This document shows positions 8,695 to 18,052 of a stretch of DNA of 64,000 nucleotides, piece by piece; positions within the stretch are counted from its first letter, which is position 1; the number at the start of each line of letters is the position of its first letter. Under the pieces are notes generated by a model. That model made no database searches. It was not told the origin of the DNA and saw only the letters and a program-made list of their open reading frames with translations. The stretch is from NCBI RefSeq assembly GCF_034043515.1, contig NZ_CP138214.1, positions 496,001-560,000 of the forward strand, read 5' to 3'. Source of the DNA: Pseudomonas sp. MUP55. GTDB lineage: Bacteria; Pseudomonadota; Gammaproteobacteria; Pseudomonadales; Pseudomonadaceae. Position numbers and translations under genes: made by a program.

Positions 8695-9501
8695 ATGGGC
8701 TTTTACCCGCTGTTGAAAAAGGCGTCCCTTGTGGGCGCCTTTTTTGTGCCTGGGATTTGGCTTTGCGCCGCCCAGGCCCAGGCGTTTTGCCCCGCACCAG
8801 CGGCCGTGACGCGTGTCGAGGTGCAGCGCGTGGTAGATGGCGACACCGTGCGCCTCACCGATGGCCGCAGCGTGCGCATGATCGGTCTCAACGCCCCGGA
8901 GACCGCAAAGAAGGGGCGCCCTGACGAACCGTTTGCCATCGCCGCTCGCCAGCGGTTGCAGGCTTTGGTGGAGGCCAGTGAGGGGCGCGTCGGCTTGGTG
9001 CCGGGCCGCGAGGCCAAGGATCGCTATGGGCGAACGCTGGCACACCTCTATGGTGCCAACGGCGCAAACCTCGAAGCCCAATTACTGGCAGAGGGCCTCG
9101 GTTATCAGGTGGGCGTCGCGCCCAACGTCGACCTCGTTGCCTGCCAGCAGGCCGCTGAAAACACCGCACGGCGGGCCGGGTTGGGTTTATGGCGGCAATC
9201 GCCGGTGCAATCAGTGGCCCAACTCAAGCGGTCCGGCTTCGCCCTGGTCAGCGGCCGGGTCAGCAAGATCGAACGCAATCGCGGCGCAATCTGGATCGAG
9301 TTACAAGGCCCACTGGTATTACGCATTGCACCCGATCTGGCCCGCCAATTCGACCCAGGCCTGCTCAGTGGTCTGAAAGGCAAGACAATCGAGGCGCGGG
9401 GCTGGGTGCAGGACCGCTCTGGTCGTGGAGCGCTTAAAGGTGGTCAGGCACGTTGGCTGCTGCCAATCACCGACCCCGGCATGCTCAAAATAACGATTTA
9501 A
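8695..9501 (+). CDS. Secreted thermonuclease-family (SNase-like) protein
   Basis: 268 residues. The N-terminus MGFYPLLKKASLVGAFFVPG plus AAQAQA forms a signal peptide with likely cleavage near residue 30. Residues about 40-165 are a staphylococcal-nuclease (TNase) domain: VVDGDTVRL, RMIGLNAPE and KDRYGRTLAHL carry the acidic and arginine catalytic positions. The C-terminal 100 residues look like an OB-type extension of unknown role. The product is probably periplasmic or exported. Its first codons coincide with the rpmE terminator hairpin (8716-8745), so transcription from rpmE should be attenuated in the gene. Confidence 0.88.
   Translation: MGFYPLLKKASLVGAFFVPGIWLCAAQAQAFCPAPAAVTRVEVQRVVDGDTVRLTDGRSVRMIGLNAPETAKKGRPDEPFAIAARQRLQALVEASEGRVGLVPGREAKDRYGRTLAHLYGANGANLEAQLLAEGLGYQVGVAPNVDLVACQQAAENTARRAGLGLWRQSPVQSVAQLKRSGFALVSGRVSKIERNRGAIWIELQGPLVLRIAPDLARQFDPGLLSGLKGKTIEARGWVQDRSGRGALKGGQARWLLPITDPGMLKITI
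8716..8745 (+). terminator. rpmE intrinsic terminator inside a signal-peptide coding region
   Basis: AAAAAGGCG(T)CCC - TTGT - GGGCGCCTTTTTT forms a 12-bp stem with one bulged T and a six-T tail. It is a textbook rho-independent terminator, lying 35 nt past the rpmE stop and within codons 8-17 of the nuclease gene. Confidence 0.85.
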
Positions 9502-9682
9502 TAAAAAATTGTAGACATTTTTTAATTCGATTGTGAACAGTCAAGCCCTTGTATCCCGTGGCTTTAGACTAAAGTACGCCGCTGCAGGGCCTTGACACCT
9601 GTGACTGACCAGTCTTGTAGGGGCTTTGCGACACGCGTATCCTCGGCGGTCCGTCGACCAACAGTAAAAGCGGAATGCCGAT

Positions 9683-10951
9683 ATGTCTGATTTGAAAACT
9701 GCCGCTCTCGAATATCATGCCAATCCTCGTCCAGGGAAGCTGAGTGTAGAGCTCACCAAAGCCACTGCCACCGCCCGTGACCTGTCGCTGGCCTACAGCC
9801 CTGGCGTTGCCGAGCCCGTACGTGAAATCGCCCGCGACCCTGAGCTGGCGTACAAGTACACCGGCAAAGGCAACCTGGTTGCAGTGATTTCTGATGGCAC
9901 CGCGATTCTGGGCCTGGGTAACCTCGGCCCATTGGCCTCCAAGCCGGTCATGGAAGGCAAGGGCGTGCTGTTCAAGCGTTTTGCCGGCATCGACGTTTTC
10001 GACATCGAAGTCGACTCCGAAAGCCCGCAGGCCTTCATCGACACCGTCAAGCGCATCTCCATCACCTTTGGTGGCATCAACCTGGAAGACATCAAGGCAC
10101 CTGAGTGCTTCGAGATCGAAAAGGCTCTGATCGAGCAGTGCGACATCCCGGTATTCCACGATGACCAGCACGGCACCGCAATCGTTACCGCGGCCGGCAT
10201 GATCAACGCCCTGGAAATCGCCGGCAAAACCCTGGCCGAGGCGAAAATCGTCTGCCTGGGCGCCGGCGCCGCTGCTATTTCCTGCATGAAGCTGATCATC
10301 AGCATGGGCGCCAAGCTGGAAAACATCTACATGGTCGACAGCAAGGGCGTGATCCAGTCCGAGCGTACCGACCTGAACCAGTACAAGGCGATGTTTGCCC
10401 ACCCGTCCTCCAAGCGCACCCTGGCTGATGCCCTCGACGGCGCTGACGTGTTCGTCGGCCTGTCCGGCCCGAACCTGCTGAGCGCTGAAGGCCTGAAGTC
10501 GATGGCGCCGAACCCGATCGTGTTCGCCTGCTCCAACCCGGACCCGGAAATCTCGCCGGAACTGGCCCACGCCACCCGCAGCGACGTGATCATGGCCACC
10601 GGCCGTTCGGACTACCCGAACCAGGTCAACAACGTACTGGGCTTCCCGTTCATCTTCCGTGGTGCCCTGGACGTTCGCGCCAAGCGCATCAACGAAGAAA
10701 TGAAAGTAGCAGCCGCCAACGCCCTGCGTGAACTGGCCAAGCTGCCGGTGCCGCAGGATGTATGCGACGCCTACGGTGGCGCCAAGCTGGAATTCGGTCG
10801 TGAGTACATCATTCCCAAACCAATGGACAAGCGCCTGATCACCCTGATCTCCGATGCCGTGGCCAAGGCCGCAATCGAGACCGGTGTGGCAACCCTGCCG
10901 TATCCGAAGAACTACCCGCTGCAAAGCGTGGATGATGTGTTCAACGGCTAA
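9683..10951 (+). CDS. maeB: Malic enzyme (malate dehydrogenase, oxaloacetate-decarboxylating)
   Basis: Converts malate to pyruvate and CO2 with reduction of NAD(P). 422 residues, so it is the short form without the phosphotransacetylase-like tail of E. coli MaeB. Family signatures include AYSPGVAEP near the N-terminus, the metal/substrate segment HDDQHGTAIV, the Rossmann motif GAGAAAISCMKL and ACSNPDPE. The cofactor preference cannot be read with certainty. It is a single gene followed directly by a strong terminator. Confidence 0.93.
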   Translation: MSDLKTAALEYHANPRPGKLSVELTKATATARDLSLAYSPGVAEPVREIARDPELAYKYTGKGNLVAVISDGTAILGLGNLGPLASKPVMEGKGVLFKRFAGIDVFDIEVDSESPQAFIDTVKRISITFGGINLEDIKAPECFEIEKALIEQCDIPVFHDDQHGTAIVTAAGMINALEIAGKTLAEAKIVCLGAGAAAISCMKLIISMGAKLENIYMVDSKGVIQSERTDLNQYKAMFAHPSSKRTLADALDGADVFVGLSGPNLLSAEGLKSMAPNPIVFACSNPDPEISPELAHATRSDVIMATGRSDYPNQVNNVLGFPFIFRGALDVRAKRINEEMKVAAANALRELAKLPVPQDVCDAYGGAKLEFGREYIIPKPMDKRLITLISDAVAKAAIETGVATLPYPKNYPLQSVDDVFNG

Positions 10952-10970
10952 GCCGTTGTAGCGCACCCAC

Positions 10971-11007
10971 AAAAAAGCCCCGGCTCTCGCGAGTCGGGGC
11001 TTTTTTT
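10971..11007 (+). terminator. Terminator of the malic enzyme gene
   Basis: AAAAAAGCCCCG and CGGGGCTTTTTTT pair around an inner CTCGCGAG palindrome. A-tract and T-tract on both sides suggest bidirectional function. Confidence 0.92.
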
Positions 11008-11042
11008 GTGGCTGGTGATTTACATGAAGCCTGTGAAGATCC

Positions 11043-11137
11043 AAATGTGGGAGGGGGCTTGCCCCCGATTGCAGACTGTCAGCCAATGAACTGGGTGACT
11101 GACACACCGCTATCGGGGGCAAGCCCCCCCCACATTT
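11043..11137. repeat. REPIN, GTGGGAGGGGGCTTGC family
   Basis: Inverted REP pair between the convergent malic enzyme and PBP1a genes. The right arm has a run of seven to eight C (AAGCCCCCCCCACATT) with one CTCC position lost, a small divergence from the other copies. Confidence 0.9.
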
Positions 11138-11152
11138 TGTTCGCTGTTGGCT

Positions 11153-13618
11153 TTAGAACAGATCGATCGGCGCACCTTCATCCGCCGGCAGCGGGCTGCC
11201 CGGCACTACGCCATTGCCCAGCTCGTTGACCGATGGCGGCGTGTCTTCGCTCTTGAACAGCTCGAAGTAGGCGTTCGGCGTGCTTGGCGAGGCGGCGCGG
11301 CCACTGACCGGGTCGATGCGCAGGCTGAGAATGCCTTCCGGTTCCGGCTGGGTGTGCAGCGGCTTGTCCTTCAGGGCCGCGCCCATGTAGCTCATCCAGA
11401 TCGGCAGCGCGACGGTGCCGCCGAACTCGCGACGGCCCAGGCTTTCGGGCTGGTCGTAACCGGTCCATACGGTTGTCACGTAGTCGCCGTTGTAGCCGGA
11501 GAACCAGGCATCCTTGGATTCGTTGGTGGTACCGGTCTTGCCGGCGATGTCCGCGCGGCCCAGAGCCAGTGCGCGCCGGCCGGTACCCTTCTTGATCACG
11601 TCCTGCAGGATGCTGTTGAGAATATAGGTGGTGCGGCCATCCACGATGCGCTCAGCCACCGCCGGTGCCCGTGGCTCGGTCGATGCGGGCGCGTTTGCGG
11701 CAGGCGTCGTGCCAGGCGTCGGCTCGATGGTGATGCCTCCGTTGCTCGGTGCGGCGAGGCCATCGGTTGCCGCCACGCCATTGACCACATCGCCCGGTAC
11801 CCGTGGCGGGTTGGCGGTGAACAGCGTGTCGCCATTGCGGCTTTCGATCTTGTCGATCAGGTACGGCGAAATCTTGTAACCGCCGTTGGCAAAGGTGCTC
11901 CAGCCGGTGGCGATTTCCATTGGCGTGAGGGTCGCGGTGCCCAGGGCCAGAGACAGGTTCGGCGGCAGGTCGGACTTGGCGAAGCCAAAGCGGGTCATGT
12001 AGTCGATGGTCTTGCCCACGCCCATCGCCTGCAGCAGGCGGATCGACACCAGGTTGCGCGACTTGTACAGCGCCTCGCGAATGCGGATGGGGCCGAGGAA
12101 GGTGTTGGTGTCGTTCTTCGGGCGCCAGACCTTGTCCAGGTATTCGTCGACAAACACGATCGGTGCATCGTTGACCAGGCTCGCGGCGGTGTAGCCGTTA
12201 TCCAGTGCGGCGCTGTAGATAAATGGTTTGAAGCTCGAGCCCGGCTGGCGCTTGGCCTGGATGGCGCGGTTGTAGTTGCTCTGCTCAAAGGCGAAGCCGC
12301 CGACCAGCGAACGGATCGCACCATTTTGCGGGTCGAGGGACACCAGGGCGCCCTGAGCGACCGGTACCTGGCTGAATTTCAGGCTGTCATCCGCCTGGCG
12401 CTGCACGCGGATCAAGTCACCTACCTGCGCCACGTCGGACGGCTGCTTGGGCATCGGGCCCATGCTGTTGGTATTCAGGAACAGACGTGCCCATTTCATG
12501 CTGTCCCATGCCACATGCGCTTCGCCGGTGCGTGTCAGCACTTGCACGCCATCCTTCTGCACCTGAGTGACGATGGCCGGCTCCAGGCCACTGATGGAGC
12601 GCTGTTTGCCCAGCTCGGTGGTCCAGGCGCTCAGGGTCTTGCCCGGCAGGCGCGATTCAGGGCCGCGGTAGCCGTGGCGCTGGTCATAGGCGATCAGGCC
12701 GGAATGCAGCGAATTGTTGGCAATTTCCTGCAGGTTGCTCGGAACGGTCGTAGTGACACGGAAACCCTCGGTGTAGGCCTCGCTGCCATACCGGCCGACC
12801 ATCTCGGCACGGGCCATTTCGGCGATGTAGGGCGCGTTCACTTCCGGCGTAGGCACGTGGTAGCTGGCGTTCAACGGCTCGGCCACGGCGCTCTCGTAAG
12901 CGGCCTGGTCGATCTTGCCGAGCTTGTACATGCGCCCCAGGATCCAGTCGCGACGCTCCTTGCTGCGCGCCGGGTTGGCCAGGGGGTTGAAACGCGACGG
13001 TGCCTTGGGCAGGCCGGCAATCATCGCCATCTGCGCCAGGCTGGCGTCTCGAATCGACTTGCCGTAGTACACCTGGGAAGCCGCCTCGATACCGTAGGCG
13101 CGGTTGCCCAGGTAGATCTTGTTGACGTAGAGCTCGAGGATTTCGTCCTTGGTCAACTGACGTTCGATCTGCAACGCCAGCAGGATCTCGGTGGCCTTGC
13201 GTGAAAAACTGCGCTCGCTGGTGAGGAAGAAGTTCTTCGCCACCTGCATGGTGATGGTGCTGCCGCCGGATTGAATGTGTCCGCTTTTTACCAGCTGCGT
13301 GGCTGCACGCACCAGGCTGCTGGGGTCGACGCCGTAGTGGTTGGCGAAGTTATCGTCTTCGGCCGACAGCAATGCGCTGATGAAATTGGGTGGAATGTCG
13401 GCGAAACGGATCGGGGTGCGGCGCATTTCGCCGAATTCCGCGATCAGTTTTTCATCGCTGCTGTAGACCCGCAAAGGAATCTGCAACTGGATACTTCTGA
13501 GGGCCTCTACGGAGGGCAAACCCGGACTAAGGTAGAGGTAGGCCCCGCTGAGTACGAGCAGCAGCCCGCAGACGATCGCGACAATGGAGTACCCGAAAAA
13601 CTTCAGCAGACGAATCAA
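11153..13618 (-). CDS. mrcA: Penicillin-binding protein 1A
   Basis: Bifunctional class A PBP of 821 residues, anchored in the inner membrane by a helix at about 8-30. The glycosyltransferase-51 domain shows EDDNFANHYG, GGSTITMQ, RKATEI and LYVNKIYLG. An OB-like linker follows, and the transpeptidase domain has SSFK (QPGSSFKPF, catalytic Ser), SRN and KTGT. It is called ponA in P. aeruginosa, where it also lies divergent to pilM. A long Pro/Ala-rich insert precedes the KTGT region. Confidence 0.96.
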   Translation of the reverse strand: MIRLLKFFGYSIVAIVCGLLLVLSGAYLYLSPGLPSVEALRSIQLQIPLRVYSSDEKLIAEFGEMRRTPIRFADIPPNFISALLSAEDDNFANHYGVDPSSLVRAATQLVKSGHIQSGGSTITMQVAKNFFLTSERSFSRKATEILLALQIERQLTKDEILELYVNKIYLGNRAYGIEAASQVYYGKSIRDASLAQMAMIAGLPKAPSRFNPLANPARSKERRDWILGRMYKLGKIDQAAYESAVAEPLNASYHVPTPEVNAPYIAEMARAEMVGRYGSEAYTEGFRVTTTVPSNLQEIANNSLHSGLIAYDQRHGYRGPESRLPGKTLSAWTTELGKQRSISGLEPAIVTQVQKDGVQVLTRTGEAHVAWDSMKWARLFLNTNSMGPMPKQPSDVAQVGDLIRVQRQADDSLKFSQVPVAQGALVSLDPQNGAIRSLVGGFAFEQSNYNRAIQAKRQPGSSFKPFIYSAALDNGYTAASLVNDAPIVFVDEYLDKVWRPKNDTNTFLGPIRIREALYKSRNLVSIRLLQAMGVGKTIDYMTRFGFAKSDLPPNLSLALGTATLTPMEIATGWSTFANGGYKISPYLIDKIESRNGDTLFTANPPRVPGDVVNGVAATDGLAAPSNGGITIEPTPGTTPAANAPASTEPRAPAVAERIVDGRTTYILNSILQDVIKKGTGRRALALGRADIAGKTGTTNESKDAWFSGYNGDYVTTVWTGYDQPESLGRREFGGTVALPIWMSYMGAALKDKPLHTQPEPEGILSLRIDPVSGRAASPSTPNAYFELFKSEDTPPSVNELGNGVVPGSPLPADEGAPIDLF

Positions 13619-13836
13619 GGCTTTTGGATTTCCAGAGAAAAGAAAGAGTTACGCGTCGGGGCATGCATGGCAAACGATGGATCGACCCGGGCAGCAGATA
13701 AAAAGCGGGAAAAAACGCTGGGCATTAAAGCATTTTTCGCCTTCGGGCGTCATTGGCGCGGCTCAAACAAGTCGACCGAGTGCACGCTGCCCGGCGGCAA
13801 TCAGGCGGTATGACAGGCAAAGCTTTAGGGAGTTTT

Positions 13837-14493
13837 ATGGGAAAGGGATTTTTCAGGCGAAAACTCGACGTCGCCCTCGGCGTCGACATCAACGATCAAG
13901 GTATCAGGCTGGTCGAGTTGGGCCGTTCGGCACACGGGTTCAGCATTCAGGGGTATGCCGCTCAGTCGTTGCCGGCGCATGCGATGGTCGATGGCACGTT
14001 GCTTGACCTGGAAGGGGTGGGGCGCGCGCTGCATCAAGCATTATCCGGGCTGCACAGTGAAGCCCGGAGTGCGGCCGTGGCGGTGTCGGGCCCTTCGGTG
14101 ATTACAAGGGTGATCGACATGGACGCGAACCTCAGCGATGAAGAAATGGCCTGGCAGATACAGATGGAGGCCGACCAGTACATTCCCTATCCCTTGGACG
14201 AGGTGGCGCTGGATTTTCAGGTGCGCGGCCCGTCGCCTCAAGGAACCGGGCGGGTCGAGGTATTGCTGGCGGCGTGCTTGCGTGAACAGGTGGAGGCCCG
14301 CGAGGCGGTATTGGCCCTTGCCGGGCTGGTGACACGGGTGGTGGATGTCGAAGCGTTTGCATTAGAGCGCGCTTGCCGTCAGGATTTTGCCAGCTTCACG
14401 CCGGGTCATCGAGTCGATGACGCACAATGGGCCGCCGATGCCCAAGGGATGGGAGTGGCTTGCGGGTTGGCCCTGAGGAGTTTCGCTGGATGA
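13837..14493 (+). CDS. pilM: PilM with large internal deletion
   Basis: PilM is a cytoplasmic actin-like ATPase that binds the PilN tail and links the type IV pilus motor to the alignment complex. This copy has 218 residues against about 350 in P. aeruginosa. The N-terminal half is well conserved (GVDINDQGIRLVEL at 15-28, EADQYIPYPLDEVALDF at 111-127, VVDVEAFALER at 168-178). About 25 unrelated residues follow, then the family's C-terminal ACGLALRSF at 208-216. The phosphate-2 and adenosine motifs are gone, so ATP binding is unlikely. The start has GGGAG 5 nt upstream. The stop overlaps pilN by 4 nt (ATGA). Confidence 0.85.
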   Translation: MGKGFFRRKLDVALGVDINDQGIRLVELGRSAHGFSIQGYAAQSLPAHAMVDGTLLDLEGVGRALHQALSGLHSEARSAAVAVSGPSVITRVIDMDANLSDEEMAWQIQMEADQYIPYPLDEVALDFQVRGPSPQGTGRVEVLLAACLREQVEAREAVLALAGLVTRVVDVEAFALERACRQDFASFTPGHRVDDAQWAADAQGMGVACGLALRSFAG

Positions 14494-15041
14494 CACGAAT
14501 CAATCTTTTGCCCTGGCGCCGGATGCTGGCGCAGCGGCGCCGCAAATATTTCCTGGCGCTGTTGCTGGCGTTTGCCTGCCTGGCGCTCGCGGCGGTGTGG
14601 CTCGCGGATCAGGTGATCGACCAGGCGATAGACCGGCAGGTCACCCGCAACGTCCGCCTGGGCGGGGAAGTCGCCGTACAGGACGCGCGAATCAAGACCA
14701 TCGACGATCTGCAGGAGCGAAGCCAGCAATTGGCGCAGCGTATGAAGGTTGTGCAGGACCTGCACGACGCCCGCTCTTCCGGCGCCCGGCTGTTCGACCA
14801 ATTGGCTCGCGCGATGCCCGACGGGGTCCACCTGCACGAAGTGGTCGCGAGTGGGGATACCCTCAGCATTCGCGGCAGTGCAGACAGCAACCAGGATATC
14901 GCCCAGTTGATGCGCCGGTTGGAGGCATCGCAAGGCGGTCACTCCGCACGACTCGAGCGCGTGCGGGCCGAGGGCGAGCGCGGCGATCATGAGTTTCAAC
15001 TGATGGTGCGCCAGGGGGAAACCATCGAGGCGCACCCATGA
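14490..15041 (+). CDS. pilN: PilN, type IV pilus alignment protein
   Basis: 183 residues, normal for PilN. The N-terminal MTRINLLPWRRM contains the conserved INLLPWR segment that docks on PilM. A single transmembrane helix at about 25-45 and a periplasmic coiled-coil/ferredoxin-like domain follow. It overlaps pilM and the pilO-pilP gene by ATGA, so translation of the operon is coupled. Retention of the PilM-docking motif suggests that the shortened PilM is still used. Confidence 0.9.
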   Translation: MTRINLLPWRRMLAQRRRKYFLALLLAFACLALAAVWLADQVIDQAIDRQVTRNVRLGGEVAVQDARIKTIDDLQERSQQLAQRMKVVQDLHDARSSGARLFDQLARAMPDGVHLHEVVASGDTLSIRGSADSNQDIAQLMRRLEASQGGHSARLERVRAEGERGDHEFQLMVRQGETIEAHP

Positions 15042-16009
15042 GCCTGCCCAGGCTCGACTTTTCCGCACTCTCCCACAACGCTGCAACATGGCCCTGGCCT
15101 GGAAGGGCTCTGCTTGGCTGCGCGCTCGCCGGCCTGGTGCTGCTGGTCGGCGAGGTGTTGTACCTGGGGCCGTCGCGGGAGCGATTGCACGGGTTTGAGG
15201 CGCGGGAGCAGGTGCTGCAGCAGCAGCTTGACGCAAAAGCTGGCGTGGCCGCCGAGCTTGAGGCTCACACCGAGCGAGTCAGGTTGATGGAAGAGGCTGT
15301 GGCGGACCTTCAAGGGCAGTTGCCCGGCGAATCCGCAGTGCCGGCGTTGCTTGAAGACATCGCACGGCTGGCGGTTGCCAAAGGCGTTTGGGTCGAGAAC
15401 GTCGAAGTGCTGGAGCAGGCGTCGCTGCCGTTCCATGTCGAGCAGCCCTTGAGGATGGGCGCGACCGGGGCGTATCACGACTTGGCGGCGTTCGTCAGTG
15501 CCCTTGGCGGCTTGCCGCGCATCGTCACGGTGCATGACCTGGCGCTGCGGCCTGAGGGTGCGCTGTTACGTCTTGACCTGCTGGCCAAGACCTATCGAAG
15601 CACGGCCCAGGCAGGCAAAGCGTCCCGGGCAGTCGTCCCGGCTCCGCGCTTTGTCTATGACTCATCTTCCCTGCGTGACCCGTTCCAGCTCCTGGCCTTG
15701 CAACCGGATCACACACCTGGGCGACCAGTGCTTGCACCGGATCTCACTCGGCCCCGCGGGCCGCTGGAGGGCATTGCCACCGACCAGTTCAACATGGTCG
15801 GCACGCTGTCGGGCGGTGGGCAAACCTTCGCGTTGCTGCGGGCCGGATCGACCGTGCATCGGCTGGCGGTCGGTGATTACCTCGGGCCGGATCATGGCCA
15901 GGTCCTGTCCATTCAGGACGGGCATGTCGAACTGGTCGAGCGCTTTCCCGATGAACAGGGCCTCTGGCTGGAGCGTCCTAGAACACTGGTGCTGAACGTC
16001 AACTCATAA
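15038..16009 (+). CDS. pilO: PilO-PilP fusion protein
   Basis: One uninterrupted 323-residue frame. Residues 1-190 are PilO: a transmembrane helix at about 24-44, a coiled coil, and a periplasmic domain with LGGLPRIVTVHDLAL. Residues 205-323 are PilP: FVYDSSSLRDPFQ, FNMVGTLSGGGQTFALL, HRLAVGDYLG and LWLERPRTLVL are the PilP signatures. The separate PilP lipoprotein signal and its cysteine are absent. Both parts are periplasmic, so the topology works: the PilO helix anchors the PilP domain that contacts the PilQ secretin. Confidence 0.88.
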   Translation: MSLPRLDFSALSHNAATWPWPGRALLGCALAGLVLLVGEVLYLGPSRERLHGFEAREQVLQQQLDAKAGVAAELEAHTERVRLMEEAVADLQGQLPGESAVPALLEDIARLAVAKGVWVENVEVLEQASLPFHVEQPLRMGATGAYHDLAAFVSALGGLPRIVTVHDLALRPEGALLRLDLLAKTYRSTAQAGKASRAVVPAPRFVYDSSSLRDPFQLLALQPDHTPGRPVLAPDLTRPRGPLEGIATDQFNMVGTLSGGGQTFALLRAGSTVHRLAVGDYLGPDHGQVLSIQDGHVELVERFPDEQGLWLERPRTLVLNVNS

Positions 16010-16021
16010 CGGAATCAAACA

Positions 16022-17404
16022 ATGAAAAGGATTTTCTCGTCCTTCGGTGTGGCGCTATGGATAGCGTTCACGGCGCCGATGGCGGCTGCTGTACCCAATC
16101 GCGTCGACCTGATCCACCTGCCGCCGCCCGTAAGCCCACCTGCGGTGGGTTACACGGGCGACAAGCTGAGCCTTAATTTCCAGAACATCGCGTTGCGCGC
16201 GGCATTGCAGCAGATCGCCGACGTCGCAGGCCTCAACCTGGTGGCCGGTGACGAAGTGCAAGGCGCGATCACCCTACGGCTCAAGGATGTGCCCTGGGAT
16301 CAGGCACTGGACCTGATTTTACAAGCCAAGGGTTTGGACAAACGGGTCAAGGCTGGCGTATTGCTGGTTGCTCCCGCTGATGAATTGGCCGCTCGCGAGC
16401 TGCTGACGCTGGAGGCGCGCAAGCAATTGGCTGATCTGGCGCCGTTACGCCGGGAGTTGCTGCAGGTCAATTACGCCAAGGCAGCCGACCTCGCCAAGCT
16501 GTTTCAGTCAGTGACCGGCTTTGAAGGCGCGACCGACGAGCGCGGCTCGGTGGCGGTAGACGATCGCACCAACAACATCATTGCCTATCAGACCAGTGAG
16601 CGGCTGGAAGAACTGCGGCGGATCGTGGCGCAGTTGGACGTGCCGGTGCGCCAAGTGATGATCGAGGCGCGCATCGTCGAGGCCAATGTCGATTACGACA
16701 AAAGCCTGGGGGTGCGCTGGGGCGGGCGGCTTGATCGCGGCAATTGGGGCGCCGGCGGGATCCCCAAGCCTCAGGCGGACGGTGCGCAGCCCCCCGAGAA
16801 CCCACCCGGCTCACCCTTTGTCGACCTGGGGTCGCTGACCGGCACCTCTGGCCTGGGGCTGGCCTTTATCACCAACAACCTGCTGCTCGACCTCGAGCTG
16901 ACCGCCATGGAAAAATCCGGCAACGGGGAAATCGTCTCACAGCCCAAGGTGGTCACCTCCGACAAGGAAACCGCGCGCATCCTCAAGGGCACCGAGATTC
17001 CCTACCAGGAATCCACGTCCCAGGGCGCGACCTCGGTGTCGTTCAAGGAAGCCTCGCTGTCACTGGAAGTCACGCCGCAGATCACCCCCGATGACCATGT
17101 GATCATGGAAGTCAGGGTCACCAAGGACGAGCCCGACTATCTGAACAAACTCAACGACGTTCCGCCGATCAAGAAAAACGAGGTCAACGCCAAGGTCCTG
17201 GTCAAGGACGGCGAGACCATTGTCATCGGCGGGGTTTTCTCCACTACCCAAAGCAAAGTGCTAGATAAAGTGCCATTTTTGGGCGATGTGCCGTATCTTG
17301 GCCGCCTTTTCCGGCGCGATGTGCGGGCGGAGAAAAAATCCGAGCTGCTGGTGTTCCTGACTCCGCGTATCATGAATAACCAGGCGATTGCTGTGAGTCG
17401 TTGA
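16022..17404 (+). CDS. pilQ: Short PilQ/HofQ-type secretin
   Basis: Outer-membrane secretin ring for pilus or DNA-uptake passage. 460 residues against roughly 700 in P. aeruginosa PilQ. A signal peptide (about 1-23) leads almost directly into the STN-type domain ([22 protein letters not shown], about 48-70), a secretin N domain ([16 protein letters not shown]) and the secretin core ending [23 protein letters not shown]. The N-terminal AMIN peptidoglycan-binding domains are missing. The length resembles E. coli HofQ. It is the last pil gene, 4 nt before aroK. Confidence 0.9.
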   Translation: MKRIFSSFGVALWIAFTAPMAAAVPNRVDLIHLPPPVSPPAVGYTGDKLSLNFQNIALRAALQQIADVAGLNLVAGDEVQGAITLRLKDVPWDQALDLILQAKGLDKRVKAGVLLVAPADELAARELLTLEARKQLADLAPLRRELLQVNYAKAADLAKLFQSVTGFEGATDERGSVAVDDRTNNIIAYQTSERLEELRRIVAQLDVPVRQVMIEARIVEANVDYDKSLGVRWGGRLDRGNWGAGGIPKPQADGAQPPENPPGSPFVDLGSLTGTSGLGLAFITNNLLLDLELTAMEKSGNGEIVSQPKVVTSDKETARILKGTEIPYQESTSQGATSVSFKEASLSLEVTPQITPDDHVIMEVRVTKDEPDYLNKLNDVPPIKKNEVNAKVLVKDGETIVIGGVFSTTQSKVLDKVPFLGDVPYLGRLFRRDVRAEKKSELLVFLTPRIMNNQAIAVSR

Positions 17405-17408
17405 TTCT

Positions 17409-17927
17409 GTGCGAAATTTGATTCTTGTAGGGCCGATGGGCGCTGGAAAAAGCACCATCGGCCGTTTGCTGGCCAAAGAGCTGCGCCTGCCATTCAAAGA
17501 TTCCGACAAGGAAATTGAATTGCGCACGGGTGCCAATATCCCATGGATCTTCGATAAGGAAGGCGAACTGGGCTTTCGCGACCGCGAGCAGGCGATGATT
17601 GCCGAGCTGTGCGGCTGCGATGGCGTGGTATTGGCCACCGGCGGCGGCGCGGTGATGCGCGATGAAAACCGTCGCGCGCTGCACGCCGGTGGACGGGTCG
17701 TCTATCTGCACGCCTCGGTCGAGCAGCAGGTGGGTCGCACCGCCCGTGATCGCAATCGCCCATTGCTGCGCACGGCCAACCCGGAAAAAACCCTGCGAGA
17801 CTTGCTTACGCTGCGCGATCCGCTATATCGGGAAATCGCCGATCTGGTGGTGGAAACCGATGAACGGCCGCCTCGAATGGTGGTGCTCGATATTCTTGAG
17901 CGCCTGCAACGACTACCACCCCGTTAA
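17409..17927 (+). CDS. aroK: Shikimate kinase
   Basis: Phosphorylates shikimate at the 3-hydroxyl in chorismate synthesis. 172 residues. P-loop GPMGAGKST at the N-terminus, [13 protein letters not shown] and TGGGAV shikimate-binding motifs, and the lid sequence RDRNRPLL. The start is a GTG 4 nt after the pilQ stop, the position matching family N-termini ([15 protein letters not shown]). It is probably read from the pil operon as well as any internal promoter. Confidence 0.96.
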   Translation: MRNLILVGPMGAGKSTIGRLLAKELRLPFKDSDKEIELRTGANIPWIFDKEGELGFRDREQAMIAELCGCDGVVLATGGGAVMRDENRRALHAGGRVVYLHASVEQQVGRTARDRNRPLLRTANPEKTLRDLLTLRDPLYREIADLVVETDERPPRMVVLDILERLQRLPPR

Positions 17928-18052
17928 AGCCTGGCCGCAAATGCGCTATTCTCGGCGGCGCGCCATGACCTTGCGGGGTATGGCGTAGAGCCATCAGGCA
18001 GCGTCTGATCCAGACGTTACCGGTCGTCAAAACATCTTCAACGCGGGGACAC

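Noticed and set aside
9592..9620. Promoter of the malic enzyme gene from TTGACA at 9592
   Set aside because: The -35 match is perfect but no acceptable -10 follows at 16-18 nt (TTGTAG is poor), so no promoter was called.
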